From NCBI GenBank assembly GCA_964388835.1, contig CAYMBZ010000001.1, forward strand, positions 26,390 through 90,389: a stretch of 64,000 nt of DNA, read 5' to 3'. This DNA is from UBA1738 sp964388835. GTDB taxonomy: Bacteria > Bacillota > Clostridia > UBA1381. Shown one piece after another: positions 50,454 to 58,795 of the stretch (the stretch's first letter is position 1; every line of letters begins with the position of its first letter). The notes beneath the pieces were generated by a model that ran no database searches, was not told the DNA's origin, and saw only the letters and a list, made by a program, of their open reading frames with translations. The position numbers and the translations under genes were made by a program.

Positions 50454-51560
50454 ATGAAAGTTTTGTTTGCGGGCGGAGGCACTGCGGGGCACATAAATCC
50501 CGCGCTGTCGATAGCCGATTACATGAAAGAAAAGGAAGAAAGTTTTGAAGCGCTGTTTGTGGGAACCGAGCGCGGTCTGGAAAAAAAGCTTGTGCCGTCT
50601 GCAGGTTACAAAATACGATATATCGACATACGCGGTTTTGACAGGAAACATCTTTTAAAAAATGTTTCGGTGGTATGCAAGCTGATAGGGGCAAGAATGG
50701 CGTGCATGAAAATGATGAGGGAATTCAAGCCGGATGCGGTTGTCTGCACGGGCGGATATGTTTCGGGCCCGGTGGCAATGGCGGCTAAAAAAGCTAAAAT
50801 TCCCGCAATCATACATGAGCAGAATGTTTATCCGGGTCTTACCGTGCGCGGCGCGGAAAAATATGTTGAATATGTTGCGGTGAGTTTTGATGAAACAAAA
50901 GAGCACATGAAAAATCCCGACAAGTGCATTGTTACGGGAAATCCGGTGCGTGGCGAAATTTTAACTGCCGAGAAAGCTTCAGCAAGAGCGGAAATGGGAC
51001 TTTGTGATAAGCCTTTCGTTTTGGTTTTCGGAGGAAGTCTCGGCGCGGCAAAAATAAACGATACAATGATAGGAGCTTTAAAAAAGCTTACCGAGGAAAA
51101 AAAGATATGTTTGCTTTTCGGAACGGGAGACAGAAATTTTGCCGAGGTTTCGGCACAAATAAAGGAAGCCGGGATAGAACTTAGTGACGAAATCAAGGTT
51201 GTACCGTATATAAATAACATGAGTACGGCAATGGCGGCGGCAGATTTGGTTGTGGCAAGGGCAGGTGCAATTACCGTTTCAGAGCTGGCGGCGCTGGCAA
51301 AACCGTCAATCCTTATTCCGTCCCCGAACGTGGTGAGGAATCATCAGGAACAGAATGCGCGCGAGTTTGAAAAGAACAATGGGGCGGCGGTGATAACCGA
51401 GGATATTCTCACACCCGAGCTTTTGTATGAAAAGATATGCGAAATGACCGGGGATAAAATGCTTCTTGCGGAAATGGGAAAAAATGTGAAAAAGCTTGCC
51501 AAAACGGATTCCCTTGACCGAATTTACGAATTGGTTAAATCGATTGCGAGCAAAAAGTGA
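50454..51560 (+). CDS. murG: UDP-GlcNAc:lipid I N-acetylglucosaminyltransferase
   Basis: MurG adds GlcNAc to lipid I to form lipid II at the inner membrane face. The 368-residue GT-B enzyme has the N-terminal GGGTAGHINPAL loop, CTGGYVSGPVAMAA, HEQNVYPGL, VLVFGGSLGA, and the donor-binding ARAGAITVSELAALAKPSIL. Ribosome binding site is AAAGGAA. It is the last gene of the cluster here; a terminator and repeat copy 3 follow, and murB, ftsQ, ftsA and ftsZ are not linked. Confidence 0.97.
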   Translation: MKVLFAGGGTAGHINPALSIADYMKEKEESFEALFVGTERGLEKKLVPSAGYKIRYIDIRGFDRKHLLKNVSVVCKLIGARMACMKMMREFKPDAVVCTGGYVSGPVAMAAKKAKIPAIIHEQNVYPGLTVRGAEKYVEYVAVSFDETKEHMKNPDKCIVTGNPVRGEILTAEKASARAEMGLCDKPFVLVFGGSLGAAKINDTMIGALKKLTEEKKICLLFGTGDRNFAEVSAQIKEAGIELSDEIKVVPYINNMSTAMAAADLVVARAGAITVSELAALAKPSILIPSPNVVRNHQEQNAREFEKNNGAAVITEDILTPELLYEKICEMTGDKMLLAEMGKNVKKLAKTDSLDRIYELVKSIASKK

Positions 51561-51576
51561 ATATAACGCAAATTTT

Positions 51577-51611
51577 AAAGGATGTAAAGGTTTTGCTTTT
51601 GCATCCTTTTT
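51577..51611 (+). terminator. Terminator of the dcw cluster
   Basis: AAAGGATG (51577-51584) pairs with CATCCTTT (51602-51609) and the T run extends to 51611. It lies 16 bases past the murG stop. Confidence 0.8.
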
Positions 51612-51708
51612 GCAATGAGAAAACCACCGGGCAGAGGCGTGGGTTGGTTGGGGATTTGCCGATGAATAATTGTAAGGGGCAGGTGTCCTTGATTGTCCGC
51701 GTGTACTG

Positions 51709-51995
51709 TTTTTTTATATATTTGCACTTTTGAGCGACCAAAAGTACGAAAAGTCGCAAAGGGACACCCTTTGAAACCCGTAGTTTAGCGGCTTCGAACA
51801 AATCGCAAGTTTCGTCGTCTTTTACAAGGTAAAAGCCGCAAAACTTCGACAACTCGCCTTATATGTGCAAGCCGAGGGGAGATGCGTGCGGAATTTTTTT
51901 CAAAGTGTTTACAAGTTCAAAAGAACAAAGAAGTGAGGAAAGCGGAATATTTTGAGTGTATTGAAAAAAATTCAGTAGCGCAAGAGGTTACAAAG
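51709..51995 (+). repeat. Dispersed intergenic repeat, copy 3
   Basis: This copy has the same orientation as copy 2. The hairpin CAAAGGG-ACA-CCCTTTG is at 51757-51773 and CTTTTAC-AAG-GTAAAAG follows further on; the 3' block AAAAAAATTCAGTAG is near the right end. Weak similarity to copy 1 continues left to about 51680. The stretch 51612-51680 holds no gene I can support. Confidence 0.88.
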
Positions 51996-52031
51996 TTTAA
52001 AGGGAAATAACTATTTATGGGGAGGAAAAGC

Positions 52032-52142
52032 ATGAATGGCGGGCGAAAAAAATACATTTGTGCGTATGTGGGGAGTGCAGGGTTATACCTGAAAAATATT
52101 TTTGCAATGAAAAAAATAAAGATGTGCTGTCAGAGAAAATGA
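52032..52142 (+). CDS. Possible 36-residue basic peptide
   Basis: A short frame starts at ATG 52032 six bases after a strong GGGGAGG site. The product is basic (MNGGRKKYICAYVGSAGLYL, later MKKIKMCCQRK) with a weakly hydrophobic middle. No homologue is recognised and no promoter is seen, so it could be chance or a remnant between repeat copy 3 and the next promoter. Confidence 0.28.
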   Translation: MNGGRKKYICAYVGSAGLYLKNIFAMKKIKMCCQRK

Positions 52143-52172
52143 AAAAATAATTAATCAAGCGTTCGATTTTTC

Positions 52173-52201
52173 TTGCAATTGTAAGATAAATAGTATATAA
52201 T
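52173..52201 (+). promoter_or_regulatory. Sigma-A promoter of the transglutaminase-like gene
   Basis: TTGCAA (52173-52178) and TATAAT (52196-52201) are 17 bases apart, just upstream of a GGAGG site and the start at 52234. Confidence 0.85.
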
Positions 52202-52233
52202 AAGAAAAAGCACAGATTTTGGAGGTGATTAAT

Positions 52234-53604
52234 ATGTATAGGAAAATTTTATCTTTGGTGTGCGCGATGTCTTTTGTGCTTTCAACATGCACGAACGTGT
52301 TTGCCAAAAGGGCGGAGGAGACTTCGGGTTGGATGCCGATGGGCGGTGCAAAGATTGAAGTTGAGTATTTTGAGATTGAGGATGACCCAGGCGATAGGGA
52401 GATGAACCTGTTTTCAAGCGGCGCCGAGGCGACGGAGGAGGAAGTGTATAACTTTTTGGTTAATGCTATTGACAAAAGGAATCTTACCGACCTGTCGTAC
52501 GGCGGCAAAATATATAAAGTGGTGGATGTGAGTTCTCTCAATATTCCGTCTGCCAAGAGAGATGAAGTTCTGGATATTGCGGGGAGAGTGTTTTACTCAC
52601 ATCCTGAGTTGTTGATATCCAATAGTCAGCAGATATTCACAAGCGAAACGAAAGTGATGTACTTAGAGTTTACATATCTCTTTGATGAGCAAACGGAAAA
52701 GACGAAAAAGAGCGAAATCAAGAAAGTCATAGATGATTATGCGAACCTTGCCGCATCCGTGCCGGAGGCGACGGGAAAAATTTTGGTGGTGCATGATGCG
52801 ATTGCAAAGGATTGCAGGTATGCAACCGCCGAGCTTGACGCAATACTTCAAAACGGCGGCGCGCGGGATGAAAGCGAAAATATTATTTATACAGGCTATG
52901 GTGCTCTTATCAACAAAGTGGCGGTATGCCAAGGATACGCAATAGCTCTCGGCGCAGTTTTGTCCAAATTGGGCATAGACAATGTTTTCTGTGTAAGCGA
53001 TGAGCTTAACCACATATGGAACAAGGTAAAGCTGGACGGAAAGTGGTACAATATCGACATAACCTGGGACGATTCCGATATCAAAGATTCTGACGGCAAT
53101 TTAAGAAAGGGAGCATTTTGGAAGTGGTTTTTGATAACCGATGAAAAGAATGCGGAAGACCATGGAGCGGTGTCAAATTGGGAAATATCCGGCGCGGAAA
53201 AACACACCCCATGCACCGACACAAAATATCAAAGCGGACATATCTTTAACGGTGGAAATCTTTACGGAACAATCACATACGAAAATGGAAAGTATAAAAT
53301 AGCATTAGTGAATTATCCGGAAAATCCGTTTTTCTCAAACAGCGTAAAATCTCCCGGAATTATCGCAAGTGAGGCATTTGCATATGATGGAATCAATTAC
53401 GTATGTATTCTTGCCAATGACAATGTGGGCGATGTGGATGCCGTTGAAGTAACATATTCCGGAGGAAAACTGAGCGACGTGGGCATAGCCGGAAAGTATA
53501 CGTTTGGGGCGGGGAATATCCGGTATATTGATTTTGACATTTCCGCAGATAAAATCATGCTTTGGAAAAGCGGCACACAACAGCCGGTATGCGAATCGAG
53601 ATAA
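52234..53604 (+). CDS. Secreted transglutaminase-like domain protein
   Basis: ATG 52234 follows GGAGG by eight bases; the product has 456 residues with a signal peptide (MYRKILSLVCAMSFVLSTC, cleavage near VFA). The mature protein contains a transglutaminase-like cysteine-protease core with the triad Cys232 in VCQGYA, His260 in NHIWN and Asp275 in NIDITWDD. Bacterial proteins of this type act as peptidases or in wall crosslinking. The N-terminal part (about 60-160) is helical; the C-terminal part (about 330-456) is beta-rich. No sortase signal or SLH domain is seen, so it may be freely secreted. It forms a single-gene unit with its own promoter and terminator. Confidence 0.88.
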   Translation: MYRKILSLVCAMSFVLSTCTNVFAKRAEETSGWMPMGGAKIEVEYFEIEDDPGDREMNLFSSGAEATEEEVYNFLVNAIDKRNLTDLSYGGKIYKVVDVSSLNIPSAKRDEVLDIAGRVFYSHPELLISNSQQIFTSETKVMYLEFTYLFDEQTEKTKKSEIKKVIDDYANLAASVPEATGKILVVHDAIAKDCRYATAELDAILQNGGARDESENIIYTGYGALINKVAVCQGYAIALGAVLSKLGIDNVFCVSDELNHIWNKVKLDGKWYNIDITWDDSDIKDSDGNLRKGAFWKWFLITDEKNAEDHGAVSNWEISGAEKHTPCTDTKYQSGHIFNGGNLYGTITYENGKYKIALVNYPENPFFSNSVKSPGIIASEAFAYDGINYVCILANDNVGDVDAVEVTYSGGKLSDVGIAGKYTFGAGNIRYIDFDISADKIMLWKSGTQQPVCESR

Positions 53605-53625
53605 AATTCAAATTGTTAATATTGA

Positions 53626-53665
53626 AAAAAACAGTTGCAAGAACGAATTTTTGCGGCTGTTTTTT
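53626..53665 (+). terminator. Terminator after the transglutaminase-like gene
   Basis: AAAAACAGTTGCAA pairs with TTGCGGCTGTTTTTT when G-U pairs are allowed, and the T run extends to 53665. It lies about 20 bases past the stop. Confidence 0.8.
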
Positions 53666-53704
53666 GCTTTTACAAAAAAATCTCATAAAATTTTTCACAT
53701 AATA

Positions 53705-53733
53705 TGGACTTTTTTTAAAAAATGTAGTATTAT
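53705..53733 (+). promoter_or_regulatory. Probable promoter of rsfS-leuS
   Basis: TGGACT (53705-53710) and TATTAT (53728-53733) are 17 bases apart. The match to consensus is moderate. Confidence 0.55.
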
Positions 53734-53771
53734 ATATTTTGGAGCATTATGTTTGGAAAGGAATTATCGTA

Positions 53772-54110
53772 ATGGACAGATTAAAGATAATCGTAAAAGC
53801 GCTTGACGATAAGCGGGCGGAGGATATCGATGTTTTGGAAATTTCCGAGATTTCATCCCTCGGAGACTACTTCATTATCTGCACCTGCTCATCGGGAGTT
53901 CACGTGCGCGCCTGTGCAAACGAGGCGGAGGAGAAAATGAAAGAGGCGGGATTTGTGCCGCTTCATGAAGAGGGATATCGCGGCGGAAATTGGATATTGC
54001 TGGATTTTGGCGACATCATAGTTCATATAATGGACAGGCAGACACGGGAATTTTATGCGCTGGAGCGCCTTTGGGACGATGCAAAACGAATTACCGTAAA
54101 TATAGAATAA
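53772..54110 (+). CDS. rsfS: Ribosomal silencing factor RsfS
   Basis: RsfS binds L14 on the 50S subunit and blocks joining with 30S when nutrients are scarce. ATG 53772 has AAAGGA nine bases upstream and gives 112 residues (MDRLKIIVKALDDKRAEDI). The family motifs are SSLGDYFIICTCSSGVHVRA, GNWILLDFGDIIVHIM and YALERLW. In many Bacillota rsfS follows nadD-yqeK; here those genes lie some 27 kb away, and rsfS instead precedes leuS. Confidence 0.95.
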   Translation: MDRLKIIVKALDDKRAEDIDVLEISEISSLGDYFIICTCSSGVHVRACANEAEEKMKEAGFVPLHEEGYRGGNWILLDFGDIIVHIMDRQTREFYALERLWDDAKRITVNIE

Positions 54111-54150
54111 TCAGCCTTTGGGCTTTTAAAAGAGAGGAATGGTTACACCG

Positions 54151-56562
54151 ATGAAAAACTACGACTACAAAAATATCGAGAAAAAGTGGCAGGACAAATG
54201 GGAAGCAGAGGGTTGCTTCCATGCGGAAAACGGCAGTGAAAAAGAACCGTATTATGCGCTGATAGAGTTTCCGTACCCGTCGGGACAGGGCTTGCACGTG
54301 GGACATCCCAGAAGCTACACCGCCCTTGATATTTTGGCAAGAAAAAGAAGAATGCAGGGGTACAACGTGCTTTATCCGATAGGCTGGGACGCGTTTGGGC
54401 TTCCTACCGAAAATTTCGCCATAAAGAACAAAATTCACCCGAAGCTTGTTACCGAAAAGAACGTGGCAAACTTCACACGTCAGCTGAAAATGCTCGGCTT
54501 TTCGTTCGATTGGTCACGCGAAGTGAACACAACAGATCCTTCATATTATAAATGGACGCAGTGGATATTCCTACAGCTTTTCAAAAGAGGTCTTGCATAT
54601 AAGCAGGAGATGCCGATTAACTGGTGCACGGGCTGTAAGGTGGGACTTTCAAACGAAGAAGTTGTGAACGGTGTTTGTGAACGTTGCGGAAGTGAAGTTG
54701 TGCAGAAGAGAAAGAGCCAGTGGATGCTCAAAATCACCGAATACGCACAGCGCTTGATTGATGATTTGGACGAAGTTGACTATATCGAGCGTGTAAAAAC
54801 ACAGCAGAAAAACTGGATTGGCAGAAGTGAGGGCGCAGAGGTTCAATTCAAGCTTACCTCGGGCGATGAGGTTGTGGTTTACACAACTCGATGTGATACG
54901 CTTTTCGGCGCAACCTACATGGTTCTGTCGCCGGAACATGATTTGGTTAAAAAGCTTCTCCCCACCCTTGAAAACAGCGCCGAGGTTGAGACGTATATAA
55001 AGGAAGCGGCGAAGAAATCGGAATTTGAAAGAACTGAGCTTGCAAAGGATAAAACCGGCGCACAGCTTAAGGGCGTAAACGCCGTAAACCCCGTAACCGG
55101 TAGAGAAATCCCGGTATTTATTTCGGATTACGTGCTTGTAACTTACGGAACCGGCGCGATTATGGCAGTTCCGGCGCACGATTCCCGAGATTGGGAATTT
55201 GCAAAGAAGTTCAATCTCCCGATAATCGAAGTTGTCGGCGGGGGCGAGGACGTTCAAAAGGAAGCCTATACCGATATTGCCGGCGGAAAAATGGTGAATT
55301 CGGGATTTTTGGACGGCATGAGCGTTAAAGAAGCAATCCCGGCAATGATAAAATATCTTGAAGAAAAGGGTATAGGCAAGAAAAAGGTAAATTACAAGCT
55401 CCGCGACTGGGTATTCTCACGCCAGAGATACTGGGGTGAGCCGATTCCGCTTGTGTACTGCGAAAAATGCGGTTGGGTTCCGATTCCCGAGAGCGAGCTT
55501 CCGCTTGAACTTCCGGAAATCGACACCTTTGAGCCGGGCGAAAACGGGGAATCTCCGCTTGCAAAAGCGACGGATTGGATAAACACAACCTGTCCGCACT
55601 GCGGTGGCGCGGCGAAGCGTGAAACCGATACAATGCCGCAATGGGCGGGCTCAAGCTGGTATTTCTTGAGATACATGGACCCGCACAATAATGATGCGCT
55701 GGCTTCAAAAGAAGCGCTTGAATACTGGTCACCGGTTGATTGGTACAACGGCGGTATGGAGCATACCACGCTTCACCTCCTGTATTCGCGCTTCTGGCAT
55801 AAGTTCCTTTACGATATCGGAGTTGTGCCCACAAAAGAGCCGTATCAGAAGAGAACCTCCCACGGAATGATTTTGGGCGAAAACGGCGAAAAAATGTCGA
55901 AATCCCGCGGAAATGTTGTAAACCCGGATGAAGTGGTAAACGATTACGGCGCGGATGCGGTGCGTACCTTTGAAATGTTCATCGGCGCGTTCGATCAATC
56001 CACACCATGGTCGGAAAAGGGATTGAAAGGCTGCTACAAATTCCTTGAAAGAGTTTGGAATCTGCAGGAAATGATTACAGACGGCGAGGGATATTCACCG
56101 GCGCTTGAAAAGGCTGTCCACAAGACAATCAAAAAGGTAAGCGACGATTACGAAAAAATGAAATACAATACCGCAATTGCGGCAATGATGAGCCTTGTGA
56201 ACGATTTCTACAAGGCGGGAAGCATTACCAAAGGCGATTACTGCGCACTCATCACACTACTCAATCCGGTTGCGCCGCACATGACCGAGGAACTTTGGGA
56301 AATGTACGGCAAGGGTGGAATGTTGGCAACAACCGCATGGCCGGAATATGACGAAGCAAAAACCGTTGATGACGAAATTGAGCTGGTTGTACAGGTAAAC
56401 GGCAAAATCAAGGATAAAATAATGGTTGCAAACGGTGCGAGCCGCGAGGAAACAGAGGAAAAGGCGCTTTGTGCGGAAAAGGTCAAGGAGCTTATCGACG
56501 GAAAAACCGTTGTTAAGGTCATCTGCGTTCCGGGTAAACTGGTGAACATCGTTGTAAAATAA
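54151..56562 (+). CDS. leuS: Leucyl-tRNA synthetase
   Basis: LeuS charges tRNA-Leu and edits misactivated amino acids. The 803-residue product has the class I signature PYPSGQGLHVGH (41-52) and KMSKS (581-585), a CP1 editing domain (about 220-420, with TRCDTLFGATYMVLSPEH), and a Cys-rich zinc-like element before KMSKS. ATG 54151 is preferred to ATG 54139, which directly abuts the AGAGAGGA site. No T-box leader precedes it; the gap to rsfS is 40 bases, so it is probably expressed with rsfS. Confidence 0.97.
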   Translation: MKNYDYKNIEKKWQDKWEAEGCFHAENGSEKEPYYALIEFPYPSGQGLHVGHPRSYTALDILARKRRMQGYNVLYPIGWDAFGLPTENFAIKNKIHPKLVTEKNVANFTRQLKMLGFSFDWSREVNTTDPSYYKWTQWIFLQLFKRGLAYKQEMPINWCTGCKVGLSNEEVVNGVCERCGSEVVQKRKSQWMLKITEYAQRLIDDLDEVDYIERVKTQQKNWIGRSEGAEVQFKLTSGDEVVVYTTRCDTLFGATYMVLSPEHDLVKKLLPTLENSAEVETYIKEAAKKSEFERTELAKDKTGAQLKGVNAVNPVTGREIPVFISDYVLVTYGTGAIMAVPAHDSRDWEFAKKFNLPIIEVVGGGEDVQKEAYTDIAGGKMVNSGFLDGMSVKEAIPAMIKYLEEKGIGKKKVNYKLRDWVFSRQRYWGEPIPLVYCEKCGWVPIPESELPLELPEIDTFEPGENGESPLAKATDWINTTCPHCGGAAKRETDTMPQWAGSSWYFLRYMDPHNNDALASKEALEYWSPVDWYNGGMEHTTLHLLYSRFWHKFLYDIGVVPTKEPYQKRTSHGMILGENGEKMSKSRGNVVNPDEVVNDYGADAVRTFEMFIGAFDQSTPWSEKGLKGCYKFLERVWNLQEMITDGEGYSPALEKAVHKTIKKVSDDYEKMKYNTAIAAMMSLVNDFYKAGSITKGDYCALITLLNPVAPHMTEELWEMYGKGGMLATTAWPEYDEAKTVDDEIELVVQVNGKIKDKIMVANGASREETEEKALCAEKVKELIDGKTVVKVICVPGKLVNIVVK

Positions 56563-56600
56563 ATATTCGCGGGCGGCTTAGGCTGTGCGCAAAATTTTGA

Positions 56601-56645
56601 GGGGATGTTAAATTCGCGCGGAATTGTGCAAGATTTTTCATCCCC
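56601..56645 (+). other. Nested hairpins in the leader of htpG
   Basis: GGGGATG (56601-56607) pairs with CATCCCC (56639-56645), enclosing AATTC-GCGCG-GAATT (56611-56625). The structure precedes the htpG ribosome binding site. No CIRCE element (the HrcA operator) is visible. Confidence 0.5.
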
Positions 56646-56675
56646 GAAATTATTATATGAAAAGAGGTAATATAA

Positions 56676-58514
56676 ATGGCAAAGGGAAACATTTCGGTTA
56701 ATTCGGAGAACATTTTTCCGGTAATTAAAAAATGGCTGTATTCGGACAAGGACATATTTTTGCGTGAGCTTGTTTCCAACGCATGTGATGCGGTAACCAA
56801 GCTGAAAAAGCTGTCCGGAATAGGGGAAGCGAAACTTGAAGCGGAAGAAAAATTCCGCATCGATGTTGTTATCGACAAGGATAACGGCAAGCTCATAATC
56901 GAGGATAACGGCATAGGCATGACCGAGGAAGAGGTAAAAAAATACATTACCGATATTGCGTTCTCGGGAGCGGCGGACTTTTTGGAAAAGTACAAGGAGG
57001 AGGACGATAAAGGCACGCAGATTATCGGTCATTTCGGATTGGGCTTCTATTCCGCGTTCATGCCCAGTGAAAAAGTTGAAATCGAAACCCTTTCTTATAC
57101 GGACGGCGCAAAGGCGGTCAAGTGGTCTTGCGACGGCGGCATGACCTATGATATGGAGGAATCGGCAAAATCAACCCGCGGAACAAAAATAACCCTAACG
57201 ATTGCGGAGGATTCAAAAGAATTTTTGGAGGAGTACACGGTGCGTTCGGTGCTTAACAAATACTGCTCCTTTATCCCTGTTGAAATTTATTTAAGCACCG
57301 TGGGCGAGGAAGAGAAAAAGGATGCGGACGGAAATGTAATTCCGAAGCACCCCATAAACGACACCGAGCCCCTTTGGATGAAAGCCCCCAAGGATTGTAC
57401 CGAGGCGGAATACAAGGAATTCTACACAAAGGTGTTTGCCGACTTTAACGAGCCGTTGTTCTGGATTCACTTAAATGTGGATTTTCCGTTCAACTTAAAG
57501 GGCATACTCTATTTCCCGAAAATCAATCATGAATTTGCGGCGAATGAGGGTCAAATTAAGCTGTTCAATAACCAGGTATTTGTTGCGGATAACGTAAAAG
57601 AGGTAATCCCGGAATTTTTAATGCTCCTAAAGGGCGTTATCGATTGCCCGGATTTGCCACTCAACGTTTCACGAAGCTTTTTGCAAAATGACGGCTATGT
57701 AAAGAAAATTTCGGCGCATATCACCAAAAAGGTTGCGGACAAATTAAAGGAGCTTTATACCAAACAGCGTGAGGATTATGACCGTTATTGGGATGATATC
57801 AATGTGTTTATCAAATACGGCTGTATGCGTGATGAAAAGTTCTATGACAAGGTAAAGGACTATATCGTTTACAAAAATCTTGACGGAAAATACATCACCT
57901 TATCGGAATACACCGAGGGCAAGGAAAATAAGGATGTGTATTACGTAACCGATGAAAAGCTCCAGTTCCGCTACATCAACATGCTCCGCGCAAGGGGGGG
58001 AGATGCGGTAATACTTCCCGCAATGATGGACACCCACTTCATTTCCTTTATCGAGATGAAAGAGGAGGGCGTGAAATTTAAGCGTATCGATTCGGCGATT
58101 TCCGAGAGCGCAACAGGCGACGCGGCCGATGAGGAGCTGAGCAATTGCCTGATTGAAATATTCAAGGAAGAGCTGGGCGAGGAGAACCTCAAAATCGAGG
58201 TGCAGAGCTTAAAGGATAAAGATGTTTCGGCTGTTATACTTCTTTCGGAGGAATCGCGCCGTATGCAGGAGATGTATCGCTCCTACGGTCAGCAGTTTGC
58301 CGGCATGAGCGACATGTTTAAGGATGAACTGACACTGGTGATAAATGCCGCAAATCCGCTTGTGAACAAGGTTTGCGAGCTTTCAGGCGAGGACAGAAAA
58401 ACCCTCTGCGCTCATATTTACGACCTGGCAATGCTGTGCCACCGTCCACTCTCTCCCGAGCGTATGACGGAGTTCGTTAAGCGCAGTAATATGATTGTGG
58501 AAAAGGCATTTTAA
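56676..58514 (+). CDS. htpG: Chaperone HtpG (Hsp90)
   Basis: HtpG is the bacterial Hsp90, an ATP-dependent dimeric chaperone. The 612-residue product has the GHKL ATPase domain (LRELVSNACDAVTKL with the catalytic Glu, DNGIGMT, and GHFGLGFYSAFM as the lid/ATP site), a middle domain with PLNVSRSFLQND, and a C-terminal dimerisation domain. The EEVD tail of eukaryotic Hsp90 is absent, as normal in bacteria. RBS is AAGAGG. No convincing terminator follows; a small palindrome TGTGCA-TAG-TGCACA lies at about 58523-58537. Confidence 0.97.
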   Translation: MAKGNISVNSENIFPVIKKWLYSDKDIFLRELVSNACDAVTKLKKLSGIGEAKLEAEEKFRIDVVIDKDNGKLIIEDNGIGMTEEEVKKYITDIAFSGAADFLEKYKEEDDKGTQIIGHFGLGFYSAFMPSEKVEIETLSYTDGAKAVKWSCDGGMTYDMEESAKSTRGTKITLTIAEDSKEFLEEYTVRSVLNKYCSFIPVEIYLSTVGEEEKKDADGNVIPKHPINDTEPLWMKAPKDCTEAEYKEFYTKVFADFNEPLFWIHLNVDFPFNLKGILYFPKINHEFAANEGQIKLFNNQVFVADNVKEVIPEFLMLLKGVIDCPDLPLNVSRSFLQNDGYVKKISAHITKKVADKLKELYTKQREDYDRYWDDINVFIKYGCMRDEKFYDKVKDYIVYKNLDGKYITLSEYTEGKENKDVYYVTDEKLQFRYINMLRARGGDAVILPAMMDTHFISFIEMKEEGVKFKRIDSAISESATGDAADEELSNCLIEIFKEELGEENLKIEVQSLKDKDVSAVILLSEESRRMQEMYRSYGQQFAGMSDMFKDELTLVINAANPLVNKVCELSGEDRKTLCAHIYDLAMLCHRPLSPERMTEFVKRSNMIVEKAF

Positions 58515-58595
58515 ATATGCTTGTGCATAGTGCACAAAAATGCATTGCCTCGGTGACTTAAAATGCTGAAATAATAAAAAAAAAGAGAAAAAATA

Positions 58596-58624
58596 TTGAA
58601 AAAATCCTTTGAACATACTATACT
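58596..58624 (+). promoter_or_regulatory. Sigma-A promoter of the surface-protein locus
   Basis: TTGAAA (58596-58601) and TATACT (58619-58624) are 17 bases apart. Transcription would start near 58631, giving a leader of about 165 bases. Confidence 0.75.
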
Positions 58625-58648
58625 TAAGATGTGTGAAAATATCGGATT

Positions 58649-58750
58649 GGCATGAGGAAGTATTGTAGGGAATACACGCTTTGTAGGGAAGGCGGGTGCT
58701 CAGTGCGCGGGCGGAATGGAACCCCGGAGCCGGCGGCATTTCCGGACAGT
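58649..58750 (+). other. GC-rich, possibly structured 5' leader
   Basis: This leader segment is clearly GC-richer than its surroundings. It contains a hairpin GTATT-GTAGGG-AATAC near 58660 and two GTAGGGAA blocks 15 bases apart, then a G/C-rich stretch able to pair with itself. I compared it by eye with c-di-GMP, ydaO, TPP and cobalamin riboswitch cores and found no match. It reads in frame with the following gene, but the ribosome binding site at 58781 shows it is not coding. Confidence 0.4.
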
Positions 58751-58795
58751 TTGATTTCATGCACATGGGAATATTTTATAAGGAGGAAAAATTAC

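Noticed and set aside
54111..54150. A T-box leader for leuS
   Set aside because: Only 40 bases separate rsfS and leuS, too short for a T-box.
58652..58795. An N-terminal extension of 48 codons on the dockerin-like protein
   Set aside because: A signal peptide starts at 58796 directly after AGGAGG, and the extension has no protein-like pattern.
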